From Fidelibacterota bacterium (lineage in GTDB: Bacteria > Fidelibacterota > Marinisomatia > Marinisomatales > TCS56): DNA of 34,072 bases. Positions 11,613-21,654 of this stretch are shown here, piece after piece. The notes beneath the pieces were generated by a model that worked only from the letters and a program-made list of their open reading frames with translations, was not told the DNA's origin and made no database searches. The DNA lies in NCBI GenBank assembly GCA_013203115.1, contig JABMQW010000072.1:1-34072 (forward strand), in the 5' to 3' direction. The stretch's first letter is position 1, and every line of letters starts with the position of its first letter. The position numbers were made by a program, and so were the translations under genes.

Positions 11613-12728
11613 TCAATCATTCAATCGGATTGGCATTAACAGCATTGTTAAATCACTGTTGTTGGCCTGTTCCTCCGGATAGAATAGACCAGCGCTGATT
11701 GGTGTTTTTAAATCAATGATGATTTTTTCCACTTTGATATGCGCTAAAATATCTTTTAGGTAGTTTGCGTTATAACCTATGACCAAATCATCCCCCGAGT
11801 AGGAGGCGGATACATTTTCCTGGGCGCGGGAAGCTTTTTCAGGATCTTCTGTTGTTATGGTCACTTTTTCATCAATTATTCTCAGCGCTACCTGGTGGGT
11901 TGATTTATTTGAAAATATTGAAACTCGTCGAACCGCGCCAAGGATCGTTTCGCGCTCCACGGTTAACCGCTTCTCATTATCGCGCGGAATCACCGTGTCA
12001 TAATCAGGAAAGCGCTCATCAATCAGGCGGGTAATAATGGTGTTTTTACCTATTCTGGCTATCAGGTGTTTATCGCCCAGACTGATATCAATATTATCTT
12101 CTTCTGAAAGGAAATTGCCTAGTAATCCAAGAAATTTTCGTGGTACAACTATATCACCACTGAAAGCATCTGTTTGATAGTCGGTACGAATATATCTAAC
12201 AAGACGGTGGCCATCTGTTGCAACAGAGGTTAAATTTTGTTCATTAAACTGGAAAAGAACACCGGTCAGGGCCGGTTTTAATTCATCTTTACTGACGGCA
12301 AAACTGGTGTTATCAATAATATCGCGCATCACGTTCGTTGCCATCGACAATGTCTTTTGTTTGTCTACGTCCGGTATCGCTGGAAATTCATCGGCCGGTT
12401 TTCCCATAAGATCATAAACACCCATTTCTGTGCTCAACTCAACACGATTTTGAGCATCAATTGAGATCGTTATACGGGTCTCCGGAAGTTCATTGGTTAT
12501 TTCCAATAAAGTATGTAATGGAACGGCGGCCGACCCGGTGTCTTCCAAGCTGGCTTCTAGTGGAACAATAATGGTTATTTCAAGATCGGTGGTACGTAAT
12601 AACACCCCCTCATTTTCAGCAACAAATAATACACTGTTTAAAATTGGAAGGGTGGAGCGTACCGGGGTAGCTTTAGATAGTTTTTGTAATGCTGATTGTA
12701 ATTCAGTTTTTGATGTGGAAATCTTCAT
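11613..12728 (-). CDS. dnaN: DNA polymerase III beta subunit (sliding clamp)
   Basis: 371 aa; TPVRSTLPILNSVLF, LTSVATDGHRLVRY, IGYNANYLKDIL, C-terminal LLMPIRLND. Confidence 0.97.
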   Translation of the reverse strand: MKISTSKTELQSALQKLSKATPVRSTLPILNSVLFVAENEGVLLRTTDLEITIIVPLEASLEDTGSAAVPLHTLLEITNELPETRITISIDAQNRVELSTEMGVYDLMGKPADEFPAIPDVDKQKTLSMATNVMRDIIDNTSFAVSKDELKPALTGVLFQFNEQNLTSVATDGHRLVRYIRTDYQTDAFSGDIVVPRKFLGLLGNFLSEEDNIDISLGDKHLIARIGKNTIITRLIDERFPDYDTVIPRDNEKRLTVERETILGAVRRVSIFSNKSTHQVALRIIDEKVTITTEDPEKASRAQENVSASYSGDDLVIGYNANYLKDILAHIKVEKIIIDLKTPISAGLFYPEEQANNSDLTMLLMPIRLND

Positions 12729-12841
12729 AAATGTTCCAAATTTAATTATTGGTTTACTGACGATTTTTTGTTTTTAATGTGCATGATGTTACCGCAATCA
12801 GTTTGTTTTAACAAGTCGTTTTTAAATTTTATCATTTGAGT

Positions 12842-13104
12842 GAATAAAGAATAATATATATAACTTATAAATAAAAATATATTATTTATTAGGGCTGTGG
12901 ATATTGTTAATAGAGAGTACTTGAAAACGGCTAACCAGTGTCTTTTTTCGTACGACAAGTTGTTTAGTTAAGAGATAACATTATGTGGATAACAAATAGG
13001 CGGCTGGGGGTAATTCAGGGTAAAAACGTAAATATTAGCAGAAGGAATGACAAATAAAGGCATAAAAAATATTGTTAATATCCTGTTGGTAATAATGTGG
13101 AAAA
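12842..13104. promoter_or_regulatory. Candidate oriC: AT-rich tract (about 12842-12891) plus DnaA-box-like sites at 12896-12904, 12984-12992 and 13096-13104
   Basis: TGTGGATAT, TGTGGATAA (perfect complement of TTATCCACA) and TGTGGAAAA, all in one orientation, beside an almost pure A/T run between dnaN and the SurA-like gene. Confidence 0.55.
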
Positions 13105-13109
13105 CATTC

Positions 13110-14393
13110 TTAATCCATTATCTGGATAAAGAAATTCTGGCGAGCTTTAACAATCCATTCCGAATACCAATCAGCTTTTTTATGTTCAATGGCCATCATT
13201 TCCAAATCAGTCCAATGTCTTGAAAGATCCGGTTTACCACCCATTTTTATGTTTTCAATCCAGAATAAATGATAGCCGAAATTGGTCTTTACCGGTCTAC
13301 TGCATTCATTCATTTCCAGATAATTAATGATTTGCGCTACCTCAGGGATGGGGAATTTCTGAGGGTTAACCCAACCTAAATCACCGCCCTTCCCCCTGGT
13401 TTCATCATCTTTGGTATAAATTTTAGATAGTCTTGAAAAATCATCTATGGTACTAATGGAGTCTTTTAAATTACTGGCAAATTGATAAGCGCGAGATTCG
13501 TCAGATTCTGAAATTTCGGGAGTAATGAGAATATGGCGGACATAAATCTTTTCACCCTGTTTTTTCATTGTTTGAATCAAATGGTAGCCAAACTGGGTTT
13601 TTACCGGCTGACTGATTTCACCCTCGCTCAGCGTAAAAGCAACTGATCCAAATTCGGGAACCAGTGATTCCCGGCGTATTAACCCCAAACTACCACCATT
13701 AGCAGCTGAACCGGGGTCTTGTGAGTAATCCCGGGCTAAAGTCTCAAAGGATTCACCGTTGATAATGCGTTCACGCAGGTCAGAAATTAACAGTTTGGCT
13801 TTCTGAAGACTTTCTTCACCAGCTTCAACTTCGGTCAATAGATGCCATAAGTGAACCTGGGTTGGAAAGAAAGGGATACTATCTTTGTAGGTATTGTAAA
13901 AAGAAACTACTTCTTGACGACTGACGGTAATTGACATTAATAATTGTTGCTGATAACGCTCGGTTATCATTCTATCCTGCATGTCCGGTTTATATTCGCG
14001 CCTTAGCGATTTTAGGGACTGCCCCAGCATTTCTTCGGCCAGTTCCTCACTACCGGCCTGAGAGATCATATATTCAATCTGCTGATCCAGAGCCTGGTCT
14101 ACTTCTTTTTCTTTTACTTCGATTGAATCAAGCTTTGCCATCTCCAGGATAATTTTCTGGTCAACCATGGATTGAAGAATGTCTTTTTGTAGTTTTACCA
14201 GACGTTCAGGCTCCAACTCAGGATTAATGCGCTGCTGAATTGCTGTCATCTGAACTAATTGAGCAACGTCGCTTTTCAGAATAATGTTATTGTCAACTAT
14301 TGCAGCCAGACCGTCAATTACCATTTGGTTGTCTTGAGCACTTAGCAGGGCCGTTAAAAACATGATATATATAAGCTGATTTTTAATCCTCAT
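13110..14393 (-). CDS. SurA-like periplasmic peptidyl-prolyl isomerase
   Basis: Signal peptide; VDGLAAIVDNNIILKSDVAQL; two parvulin repeats (VHLWHLLTEVEAG...ARDYSQDPGSAANGGSLGLI and VRHILITPEISE...GGDLGWV). Confidence 0.92.
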   Translation of the reverse strand: MRIKNQLIYIMFLTALLSAQDNQMVIDGLAAIVDNNIILKSDVAQLVQMTAIQQRINPELEPERLVKLQKDILQSMVDQKIILEMAKLDSIEVKEKEVDQALDQQIEYMISQAGSEELAEEMLGQSLKSLRREYKPDMQDRMITERYQQQLLMSITVSRQEVVSFYNTYKDSIPFFPTQVHLWHLLTEVEAGEESLQKAKLLISDLRERIINGESFETLARDYSQDPGSAANGGSLGLIRRESLVPEFGSVAFTLSEGEISQPVKTQFGYHLIQTMKKQGEKIYVRHILITPEISESDESRAYQFASNLKDSISTIDDFSRLSKIYTKDDETRGKGGDLGWVNPQKFPIPEVAQIINYLEMNECSRPVKTNFGYHLFWIENIKMGGKPDLSRHWTDLEMMAIEHKKADWYSEWIVKARQNFFIQIMD

Positions 14394-15205
14394 GGATTCA
14401 TATTCTCCAGATTGATTTCTATTTCTGTTACAGTACGGAGACTGTCTAAAATTTTAATTGAGTTAAGGGAAGCGTAGTTCTGATAAAGCTGGTGACGTAG
14501 CACATCATACACATCGTCCAAGTCGCGGTAGGAACCTTCTTTATTACGTTCCAGTACTTCAACTACATGATATCCGTAATCAGTTGATAGCGGTCCGAGG
14601 ACAGTACCGCGGGAGTTATGACCAAAAATCGCATCATCCAGAGGTTTGAGTAATGATCCTCTTTTTACGACTACCGTTTCCACATGATGGGTGGAGAATG
14701 CTTTTTTTCTATCGGCCCCTGAGCGGCTGCGGGCTAAAATACGGCGTACTCTTCGGGCTTCATTTCGGTCTTGAATGATAAAATGATTTATCCGCGCTTC
14801 ATCTACCGGACGGTAAAAACTTTCCAGGTTTGCTTCGTAGGCTAAGTTTATTTCCTCCTGTGTGACGGTTATACCGGAGGTCATAGCTATTTCCAGATAC
14901 GTGCGACCCAGTAATTCACGGCGAAACTTTTCGACCGCAAGTTTGATTAAAGCATCCTGTTGTAAGTTTTGTTCTAAGGCTGCCTGGTAAAGCAATTCAT
15001 CATTAACCCATTGCGATACAACCAGTGCAGAATTTGAAGCCGGTAAAGATTGTTCAGCTAACATTTGATTAAGTCTTTCATATGTCAGCACGACATTGCC
15101 TACCCGGGCAACGACGTTATCTCCGGTTTTATCGTTTGTGCAAGACCACAGGGCAATTACAACAACGGCAAATAAACAAATATAAAGTTTTAATAGATCT
15201 TTCAT
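14390..15205 (-). CDS. PpiC-type parvulin lipoprotein, PrsA/SurA-like
   Basis: Lipobox-like ALWSC; VVARVGNVVLTYERLNQML; GPLSTDYGYHVVEVLERN; overlaps the downstream SurA-like gene by 4 nt. Confidence 0.85.
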   Translation of the reverse strand: MKDLLKLYICLFAVVVIALWSCTNDKTGDNVVARVGNVVLTYERLNQMLAEQSLPASNSALVVSQWVNDELLYQAALEQNLQQDALIKLAVEKFRRELLGRTYLEIAMTSGITVTQEEINLAYEANLESFYRPVDEARINHFIIQDRNEARRVRRILARSRSGADRKKAFSTHHVETVVVKRGSLLKPLDDAIFGHNSRGTVLGPLSTDYGYHVVEVLERNKEGSYRDLDDVYDVLRHQLYQNYASLNSIKILDSLRTVTEIEINLENMNP

Positions 15206-15214
15206 CCGTTTAAA

Positions 15215-18200
15215 TTACTTCTCTGACGAGGGTGAAAACAATTCCACAATTGAACTTGCCATTGTCATGGATGTTGACAGAGACGGTAATTGAATTTCAA
15301 ATCTTAAATCGTTATGCTTATCCACGTTAAAGCGATAGTGGTGGGATGATTTTTTGAGCAATGTTTCTAATTCAGACATCATTTCCACCGAATTATGAAA
15401 ACGTGTTTTAGCAGTAACAGTTCCCATAATTGAATCGGTTTGAATATTAATTACTCGCAACCCGGACCCGAGCGATTGAACCCTCAACTGAGCGACATAG
15501 ATCAAGTTGTTTACAGCTTCCGGCAAACGACCGAACCGGTCACGTAGCTCAGCACTAATTTGCTTGATGGCATGCGGATAATCTGCATCGGCCAGTCCCT
15601 GATAAAAGAACAGGCGATCCTGGACAATATTTATATAGGTGGCTGGAAAAAGAGCCTCGCCGCCAAAGACCACTTGAGCAGATTCGCGCAGATCGGTTTT
15701 TAGATTACCTACGGCTTCATCAACGGCATCCTTAAGTATCTTGCAATACATTTCAAAACCTACGGTGGCGACCTGGCCGCTTTGCTCAAAGCCGAACAGA
15801 TTTCCGGCACCGCGTATCTCCAGATCTTTTAAAGCGATATCATAGCCTGCCCCAAGATTGGAAAAATACTCAATCGCCTTGAGGCGCTGATAAGCATTTT
15901 TAGTCAACTTGATATTTTTAGGAATAACCAGAAGACAATAAGCTTGGCGGTTACTGCGTCCCACGCGACCCCGAATTTGATAGATCTGAGCTAAACCGAA
16001 ACGATGAGAATCATTAATGATGACCGTGTTAGCATTGGGGATATCGAGACCGGACTCAATGATTGTGGTACAAATTAAAATATCAATTTCAGCATTATAA
16101 AAGGCCAGCATGGTAGACTCTAAAAGCCGACTGGACATTTGACCATGGGCAATTGCAATGTTTTTATCTGGAAAGAAGAACTGGATTTTTTCCTGGTAAA
16201 AGGGCAATGCTTCAACATTATTATGTAAAAAGAAGACTTGGCCATTACGATTAAGCTCGAGTTCAATCGCCGCAACTATAACTTCCCAGTTGAAAAAATG
16301 TATCGACGTACGAATAGGCAAACGTTCTTTCGGGGGTGTTTCAATCTTGCTTATATCACGGATACCGATCAAAGACTGCTGTAAAGTACGGGGGATAGGG
16401 GTAGCAGTCAAAGTCATCACATCAACATTCTTTTTTAACTGTCTGATTCGTTCCTTATGGCGGACACCAAAGCGATGTTCTTCGTCAATAATGAGTAAGC
16501 CTAACAGAGGTATGTCGATATCAGTTGAAAGTAGTCGGTGGGTCCCTACGATCATATCGATCGTGCCTGCTGACAGATTCCGAATAATTTCTTTCTGCTC
16601 TTTGGGAGTGCGAAAACGCGACAGTAATTCCACTCGAACCCCAATCGGATCGAGACGGTTTTTTGAGGTTAGATAATGCTGATTGGCCAGGATGGTTGTC
16701 GGTGCGAGGAAAACAACCTTATATCCGCTACTGATAACACCCAGGGCTATTCTTAAGGCAACCTCGGTTTTTCCAAAACCCACATCCCCACAAATCAGAC
16801 GATCCATTGGCGTTGTTTGCTTTAAATCATTCAGCGAATTTTCAATAGCAGAGGCCTGGTCTGGTGTTTCTTCATAAGGGAAAGTGGTTTCCAGCTCAAA
16901 GAGCAATTCAGGATCTGGTTGATATTCAAAACCGCGGGGCTGACTCCGCTGGGCATAGAGGTTTAATAATTCCTTAACGACAGCAGAAGCGGATTTCTTG
17001 GTTCTAAACTTTTGTTGTTCCCACAGGGCTGTGCCTAACCGCGATAACTTAGGGTCTGCATCACCGGCCGGGATGTATTTATGTACCCGGGAAAATTTAT
17101 CCACCGGAACATAGACCACCCCGCCATCAGCGTATTCGATGCTAATGCATTCCTGGGTTGCTGTTTTACTTTCGATTTGCGTCAATCCACGGTATAGGCC
17201 GACCCCAAAATCCTGATGAACCAGAAAATCTCCCCAATCCAGTGATTCTAAAGAACTTAATTGTTTATGAGTGGCTTTATCAGGTAGGACAGACCAGCGT
17301 TGTTTAGGTCGTGATGATATCTGAAATAATTCAGCATAGGTATAGCCAGCCAAACTGTATTCGGGCAACACAAAACCTTTTTGCAGCGGGGCGGCTAGAT
17401 ACTGCGGCGTGAAAGGCAGTTTTTTATCCAGGGAGTCAATTTGTTCTTTTGAATCAGTGAAAATAAACAGGCGGTTACCGAATTGTCGGTAAGCGTTGGT
17501 TAGAATTTCCAGTTTAGCTTCCCAGGTTTGGCGTACAAAAGACGTAGACAGACAATTAATTATGTCCGGTTTAAGGTTTGCGGAAGTTCCGAGATAATAA
17601 CCTTGGGTATTTTTATGAATGAATAGCGATAGAAACCCACTGGGAAGAGCATCGGATAAAGATATTGAAGAACTTGACGGGGCGGTTGGCGGTGGTAAAA
17701 TTTCAAGTTTTTTTAATTGAGTTTCCGTACGCTGAGAAAGGGGGTTGAAAGAGCGCAGGGATTCAATCTCGTCGCCAAAAAGTTCTATTCGGGTAGGTAA
17801 ACCGGCCGATAAAATAAATATATCCAGAATACAGCCGCGCACAGCATAACTTTTTGGAGTGTACACATGGTCAACACGTTCATAACCCCAACAGTCAAGT
17901 GTCTCTATCAGTCTGCCGATATTAAGCTTGGAAGCCACTGAAATAGAGAAGCCGACTTCGTGATCGGTGCGGATCAGGGGAAGATTTAATGCGCTGGATG
18001 TGGTAAAAACCAGACCAATAAATTCTTGACAGATAACATTGATCAAATCCGTCTGATAACGTTCCCAATCCGGTGTAAAACCGGGAACCCGCGTAACAGA
18101 ATCACTTGGCTCAGGAAAATAAAAGACGTTCTTATTAATCAGACTAAATAACGTGCGATAAAAAAGCTCACCTTCAGACAGATTATCACAGATACAAACC

Positions 18201-18385
18201 AGCGGTTGTTTGTTTTTTTGCCAAAGCGATAGAGTTGTCAGTGAGGCCAGGGGCTGGTTAAATCCGCTGCAAGCATAGGGTTTGGCTTGCGAAAGCGCCG
18301 CTGCAAGTTGAGATATTTCCGGGACACGGTTTATAGCAGAGAAAAAAGCGACCAACCCGGCCGGTAATGTTTCACGTGAAACCAT
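15215..18385 (-). CDS. mfd: Transcription-repair coupling factor
   Basis: 1056 aa; CarD-like RID (GDFLVHQDFGVGLYRGL), MDRLICGDVGFGKTEVALR, LIIDEEHRFGVRHKERI, TLTATPIPRTLQQSL, TIIESGLDIPNANTVIINDSHRFGLAQIYQIRGRVGRS. Confidence 0.98.
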   Translation of the reverse strand: MVSRETLPAGLVAFFSAINRVPEISQLAAALSQAKPYACSGFNQPLASLTTLSLWQKNKQPLVCICDNLSEGELFYRTLFSLINKNVFYFPEPSDSVTRVPGFTPDWERYQTDLINVICQEFIGLVFTTSSALNLPLIRTDHEVGFSISVASKLNIGRLIETLDCWGYERVDHVYTPKSYAVRGCILDIFILSAGLPTRIELFGDEIESLRSFNPLSQRTETQLKKLEILPPPTAPSSSSISLSDALPSGFLSLFIHKNTQGYYLGTSANLKPDIINCLSTSFVRQTWEAKLEILTNAYRQFGNRLFIFTDSKEQIDSLDKKLPFTPQYLAAPLQKGFVLPEYSLAGYTYAELFQISSRPKQRWSVLPDKATHKQLSSLESLDWGDFLVHQDFGVGLYRGLTQIESKTATQECISIEYADGGVVYVPVDKFSRVHKYIPAGDADPKLSRLGTALWEQQKFRTKKSASAVVKELLNLYAQRSQPRGFEYQPDPELLFELETTFPYEETPDQASAIENSLNDLKQTTPMDRLICGDVGFGKTEVALRIALGVISSGYKVVFLAPTTILANQHYLTSKNRLDPIGVRVELLSRFRTPKEQKEIIRNLSAGTIDMIVGTHRLLSTDIDIPLLGLLIIDEEHRFGVRHKERIRQLKKNVDVMTLTATPIPRTLQQSLIGIRDISKIETPPKERLPIRTSIHFFNWEVIVAAIELELNRNGQVFFLHNNVEALPFYQEKIQFFFPDKNIAIAHGQMSSRLLESTMLAFYNAEIDILICTTIIESGLDIPNANTVIINDSHRFGLAQIYQIRGRVGRSNRQAYCLLVIPKNIKLTKNAYQRLKAIEYFSNLGAGYDIALKDLEIRGAGNLFGFEQSGQVATVGFEMYCKILKDAVDEAVGNLKTDLRESAQVVFGGEALFPATYINIVQDRLFFYQGLADADYPHAIKQISAELRDRFGRLPEAVNNLIYVAQLRVQSLGSGLRVINIQTDSIMGTVTAKTRFHNSVEMMSELETLLKKSSHHYRFNVDKHNDLRFEIQLPSLSTSMTMASSIVELFSPSSEK
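18368..18383. promoter_or_regulatory. parS-like ParB-binding site
   Basis: TGTTTCACGTGAAACC, 15/16 to consensus TGTTTCACGTGAAACA; lies within codons 2-6 of mfd (ATG GTT TCA CGT GAA ACC). Confidence 0.88.
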
Positions 18386-20256
18386 CAGCTTCGTTTGGCT
18401 AATACCACCGAAAGGATGGCAATATCGGCTGGTGACACGCCGGATATCCGCATGGCCTGGCCGAGAGTCTCGGGACGAACAATGAGTAGTTTTTCCCGTC
18501 CTTCGTTTGAGATGGCCGCAGCCTGGGTATAATCGAAAGAGTCAGGTATATGGTAAGCTTCCTGTTGTTTCATTTTTTCAACCTGCTTGTTTTGGCGGGC
18601 AATATATCCGGCATATTTGATTTCTGTTTCGGCCTCGGTAATTATTTCGTCCTTTATTCCATCAGGGTAACCGGATATATGGATATGCTTGAACAGTCGT
18701 TTTGGTAGCAGGTCGATTTTAACGCCAGGGCGTTTCAACAGGTTGACCGCCTTGGTTGGCTCGGTTATTAACGATTCGCCGGCCTTTGTCAGGGCCGGAT
18801 TTATTTCAGCCGGTTTTACCAGCCTGGACAAGGAAACCGAAAAACGATCGGTTAAGGCCAGTTTGGCTTGAATCAATTCATGAGTTTCTGCTGTGATTAG
18901 ATCAAAAGACCGGGCTTTATCCACTAAGCGGCGGTCCGCGTTGGAGTAACGTAATAACAAGCGGTATTCTGCCCGCGAGGTAAACATCCGGTATGGTTCA
19001 AGCGTATCTTTGGTTATCAGATCGTCAATCAAAACACCAATATAAGCCTCGTCGCGCCCCAGGATAAGTGGTGGTTTATTGTGCAGATACATGACTGCAT
19101 TAACCGCCGCAACCAACCCCTGCGCGGCGGCCTCTTCATAGCCTGACGTCCCGTTGATCTGTCCGGCAAGAAACAAGCCCGTGACCAGCTTGGATTCTAG
19201 TGTGGAGTGTAGCTGTGAAGGGGCGAAAAAATCATATTCTATGGCATATCCCGGGCGGAAAAAACACACTTTTTCCAAACCCGGTATTTCTCGAAGAGCA
19301 GCTAACTGTACTCGCTCGGGTAAACTGGTAGCAAAACCGTTGGCATAGATCTGTTCGGAACCGGTCCATTCCGGTTCCAAGAATAAAGTGTGGGAATCAT
19401 GATGAGCAAAGCGAAATAATTTGTCTTCAATTGAGGGGCAGTAACGGGGACCAATACCGTTAATGTCTCCGGAAAACAGCGGCGCATCGGCAATATTGGC
19501 ATGTATTAACTCGTGACAGGCGGCATTCGTGCGAATTGTATGACAAGGAATATCAGGAGGATTAAAATCAGTGGTTCGATAAGAAAAGGGTGTAGGGTGT
19601 CGGTCGCCTCGAACGATAGTGGTTTTTGAAAAATTAATTGTTGATTTCATTAACCGGGGCGGGGTACCAGTCTTTAGTCTTCCTGCCCGCAAGCCGAGCG
19701 CTACCAGAGCCTCCGTTATTCCACGAGCAGCCGATTCCCCCATTCTACCAGCCGGAATTTTCCGCTGTCCAATGTGAATCAGGCCGTTGAGGAAAGTACC
19801 ACAAGTGAGAATAGCAACCCTGGTATTGATTAGGGTTCCGTCGTCGAGTACAACGCCTTTAAGTGTGCCACCGGAATCCCTGATATCAACGACTTCATTC
19901 TCAATAACCGTGATATTCGGATGTTCCAAAAGGGCTTGCCGGACCAGCGCCTCATAGCGACGTTTATCGATCTGTGCGCGAGGCGACCAGACGGATCGGC
20001 CCTTTGAGCGATTCAGGATTTTAAACTGAATCCCGGCCTGATCGGTTGCCAACCCCATAATGCCACCCAGCACATCCAACTCACGAACCATTTGACCTTT
20101 TGCCAATCCACCAATCGCCGGGTTACAGGAGGCTCTTCCGATGGCCTTAATATCGTGCGTAACTAACGCGACAGTACTATTAAGACCTGCCGCCGCCAAT
20201 GCGGCTTCGATTCCGGCGTGTCCGCCACCAACCACCACAATATCAAATTGATTCAT
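18385..20256 (-). CDS. mnmG: tRNA uridine-5-carboxymethylaminomethyl modification enzyme, FAD-dependent
   Basis: [87 protein letters not shown]. Confidence 0.99.
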   Translation of the reverse strand: MNQFDIVVVGGGHAGIEAALAAAGLNSTVALVTHDIKAIGRASCNPAIGGLAKGQMVRELDVLGGIMGLATDQAGIQFKILNRSKGRSVWSPRAQIDKRRYEALVRQALLEHPNITVIENEVVDIRDSGGTLKGVVLDDGTLINTRVAILTCGTFLNGLIHIGQRKIPAGRMGESAARGITEALVALGLRAGRLKTGTPPRLMKSTINFSKTTIVRGDRHPTPFSYRTTDFNPPDIPCHTIRTNAACHELIHANIADAPLFSGDINGIGPRYCPSIEDKLFRFAHHDSHTLFLEPEWTGSEQIYANGFATSLPERVQLAALREIPGLEKVCFFRPGYAIEYDFFAPSQLHSTLESKLVTGLFLAGQINGTSGYEEAAAQGLVAAVNAVMYLHNKPPLILGRDEAYIGVLIDDLITKDTLEPYRMFTSRAEYRLLLRYSNADRRLVDKARSFDLITAETHELIQAKLALTDRFSVSLSRLVKPAEINPALTKAGESLITEPTKAVNLLKRPGVKIDLLPKRLFKHIHISGYPDGIKDEIITEAETEIKYAGYIARQNKQVEKMKQQEAYHIPDSFDYTQAAAISNEGREKLLIVRPETLGQAMRISGVSPADIAILSVVLAKRS

Positions 20257-20258
20257 CT

Positions 20259-20274
20259 GGTTTCACGTGGAACA
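20259..20274. promoter_or_regulatory. Second parS-like site, in the mnmE-mnmG gap
   Basis: GGTTTCACGTGGAACA (reverse complement TGTTCCACGTGAAACC); 14/16 to the consensus. Confidence 0.75.
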
Positions 20275-20279
20275 AGTAA

Positions 20280-21641
20280 TTATTTTCCGACACAAAAATT
20301 GCTAAAAATATTATTTATAATATCGTCCGCAGTTGTTTTTCCCAGTAGACGATCAATTGCATCGATTGCTTCCCGTAATTCGACTGAAACTAACTCAAAG
20401 GCCACTGCCGGTGATTGCAACAATACCGTCGCCTGCTTCAGGTTGGATTCGCAAACCGATAAAGCCTGAAATTGCCGAGCGGATGTGAGCATTAATTCGT
20501 CTGAAGTAGAGCTTGAAATTTGCATCGCTGATTTAATTCGTGTTTTTAAGCGATCCAATCCATCGCCGGTTTTGGCAGAAATATACAGTTGGCCTTCATC
20601 GTCAGTTGGTAAATTTCGTCTTTTATCGGTAGAAAGAGTATCGATTTTATTATAAACATTTAATAATGGTACAGAAGGGCGATAATTAAAATCGAACGAC
20701 TGGTTAAAACCAGGCGGTTCATATACAGCTAAAAGCAGGTCAGCTGCTTCGATTCGGATATGGGTGCGCCGGATACCCTCCAATTCAATTTCCTCCGTTG
20801 ATTGTTGCAGTCCGGCCGTGTCGACTAGATTGATAGGTACGCCGGCGAGGATCAAGGGATAATCAATGGTGTCGCGAGTGGTGCCCGGTGTTGCGCTGAC
20901 TATCGCTCGATCACTGTTGGTGAGGGCGTTTAACAGGGTTGATTTGCCTACATTGGGAGCACCAATGATGACTACATTGGCACCACGGGATAACAGTTTT
21001 CCTTGTTGATATGAATCAATAAGGGTTTGAAAATTCTTAACTAATGCATTTAATATGTTTTTAGCCCGTGGCAATAGATCCGGATTTAACTCATCTTCGG
21101 AAAAATCAAGCTCGAACTCTACTTCGGTTAAAAGGGAAATAATTTTATCACGCAGGTCAAATAGCCGTTCCGATAATTGACCGCGCAATAAACGCAGGTT
21201 CAACTGACTGCTTTCAACCGACTTGGACTGAATTAACCCAGCTACCGATTCGGCCTGTACCAGATCGAGCTTTCCGTTTAGAAAAGCGCGACGAGTAAAC
21301 TCACCCGGATCGGCGATACGTGCACCCAGGCGACAGGTTTCAGCAATAATTGATTCAACAATTACGGGGCTACCATGACAGGCTATTTCCACCACATCTT
21401 CGCCGGTGTAGGAGCCCGGCGCTTTAAAATATGTAATAACTACTTCGTCAAGTGCAATGCCCTGATTGTGGACAACAGTCAGGACAGCGGTGCGCGGAGG
21501 GAGGGTGGGTGCAGCACCATTTTCAGGTGTGCAGAGGGCGGAAGTGATCGTTTGCGCCGCTGGTCCGCTTAGTCTGACTACGGCGATCCCGCTTACACCG
21601 TAAGGAGTAGCTGTGGCAACAATGGTATCGGCTGCCACCAT
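20280..21641 (-). CDS. mnmE: tRNA modification GTPase MnmE
   Basis: ADTIVATATPYGVSGIAVVRLSG, GAPNVGKSTLLNALTNSDRAIVSATPGTTRD, LVDTAGLQ, C-terminal FCVGK. Start set at MVAADTI; the ORF extends to 21704 and would overlap yidC. Confidence 0.97.
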   Translation of the reverse strand: MVAADTIVATATPYGVSGIAVVRLSGPAAQTITSALCTPENGAAPTLPPRTAVLTVVHNQGIALDEVVITYFKAPGSYTGEDVVEIACHGSPVIVESIIAETCRLGARIADPGEFTRRAFLNGKLDLVQAESVAGLIQSKSVESSQLNLRLLRGQLSERLFDLRDKIISLLTEVEFELDFSEDELNPDLLPRAKNILNALVKNFQTLIDSYQQGKLLSRGANVVIIGAPNVGKSTLLNALTNSDRAIVSATPGTTRDTIDYPLILAGVPINLVDTAGLQQSTEEIELEGIRRTHIRIEAADLLLAVYEPPGFNQSFDFNYRPSVPLLNVYNKIDTLSTDKRRNLPTDDEGQLYISAKTGDGLDRLKTRIKSAMQISSSTSDELMLTSARQFQALSVCESNLKQATVLLQSPAVAFELVSVELREAIDAIDRLLGKTTADDIINNIFSNFCVGK

Positions 21642-21654
21642 AGGCGGGGTGGTT

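Noticed and set aside
12746-12958. 70-aa minus-strand ORF upstream of dnaN
   Set aside because: Lies across the AT-rich candidate unwinding tract, has biased composition (I/Y/F/N) and no recognisable family; more likely noncoding origin DNA.
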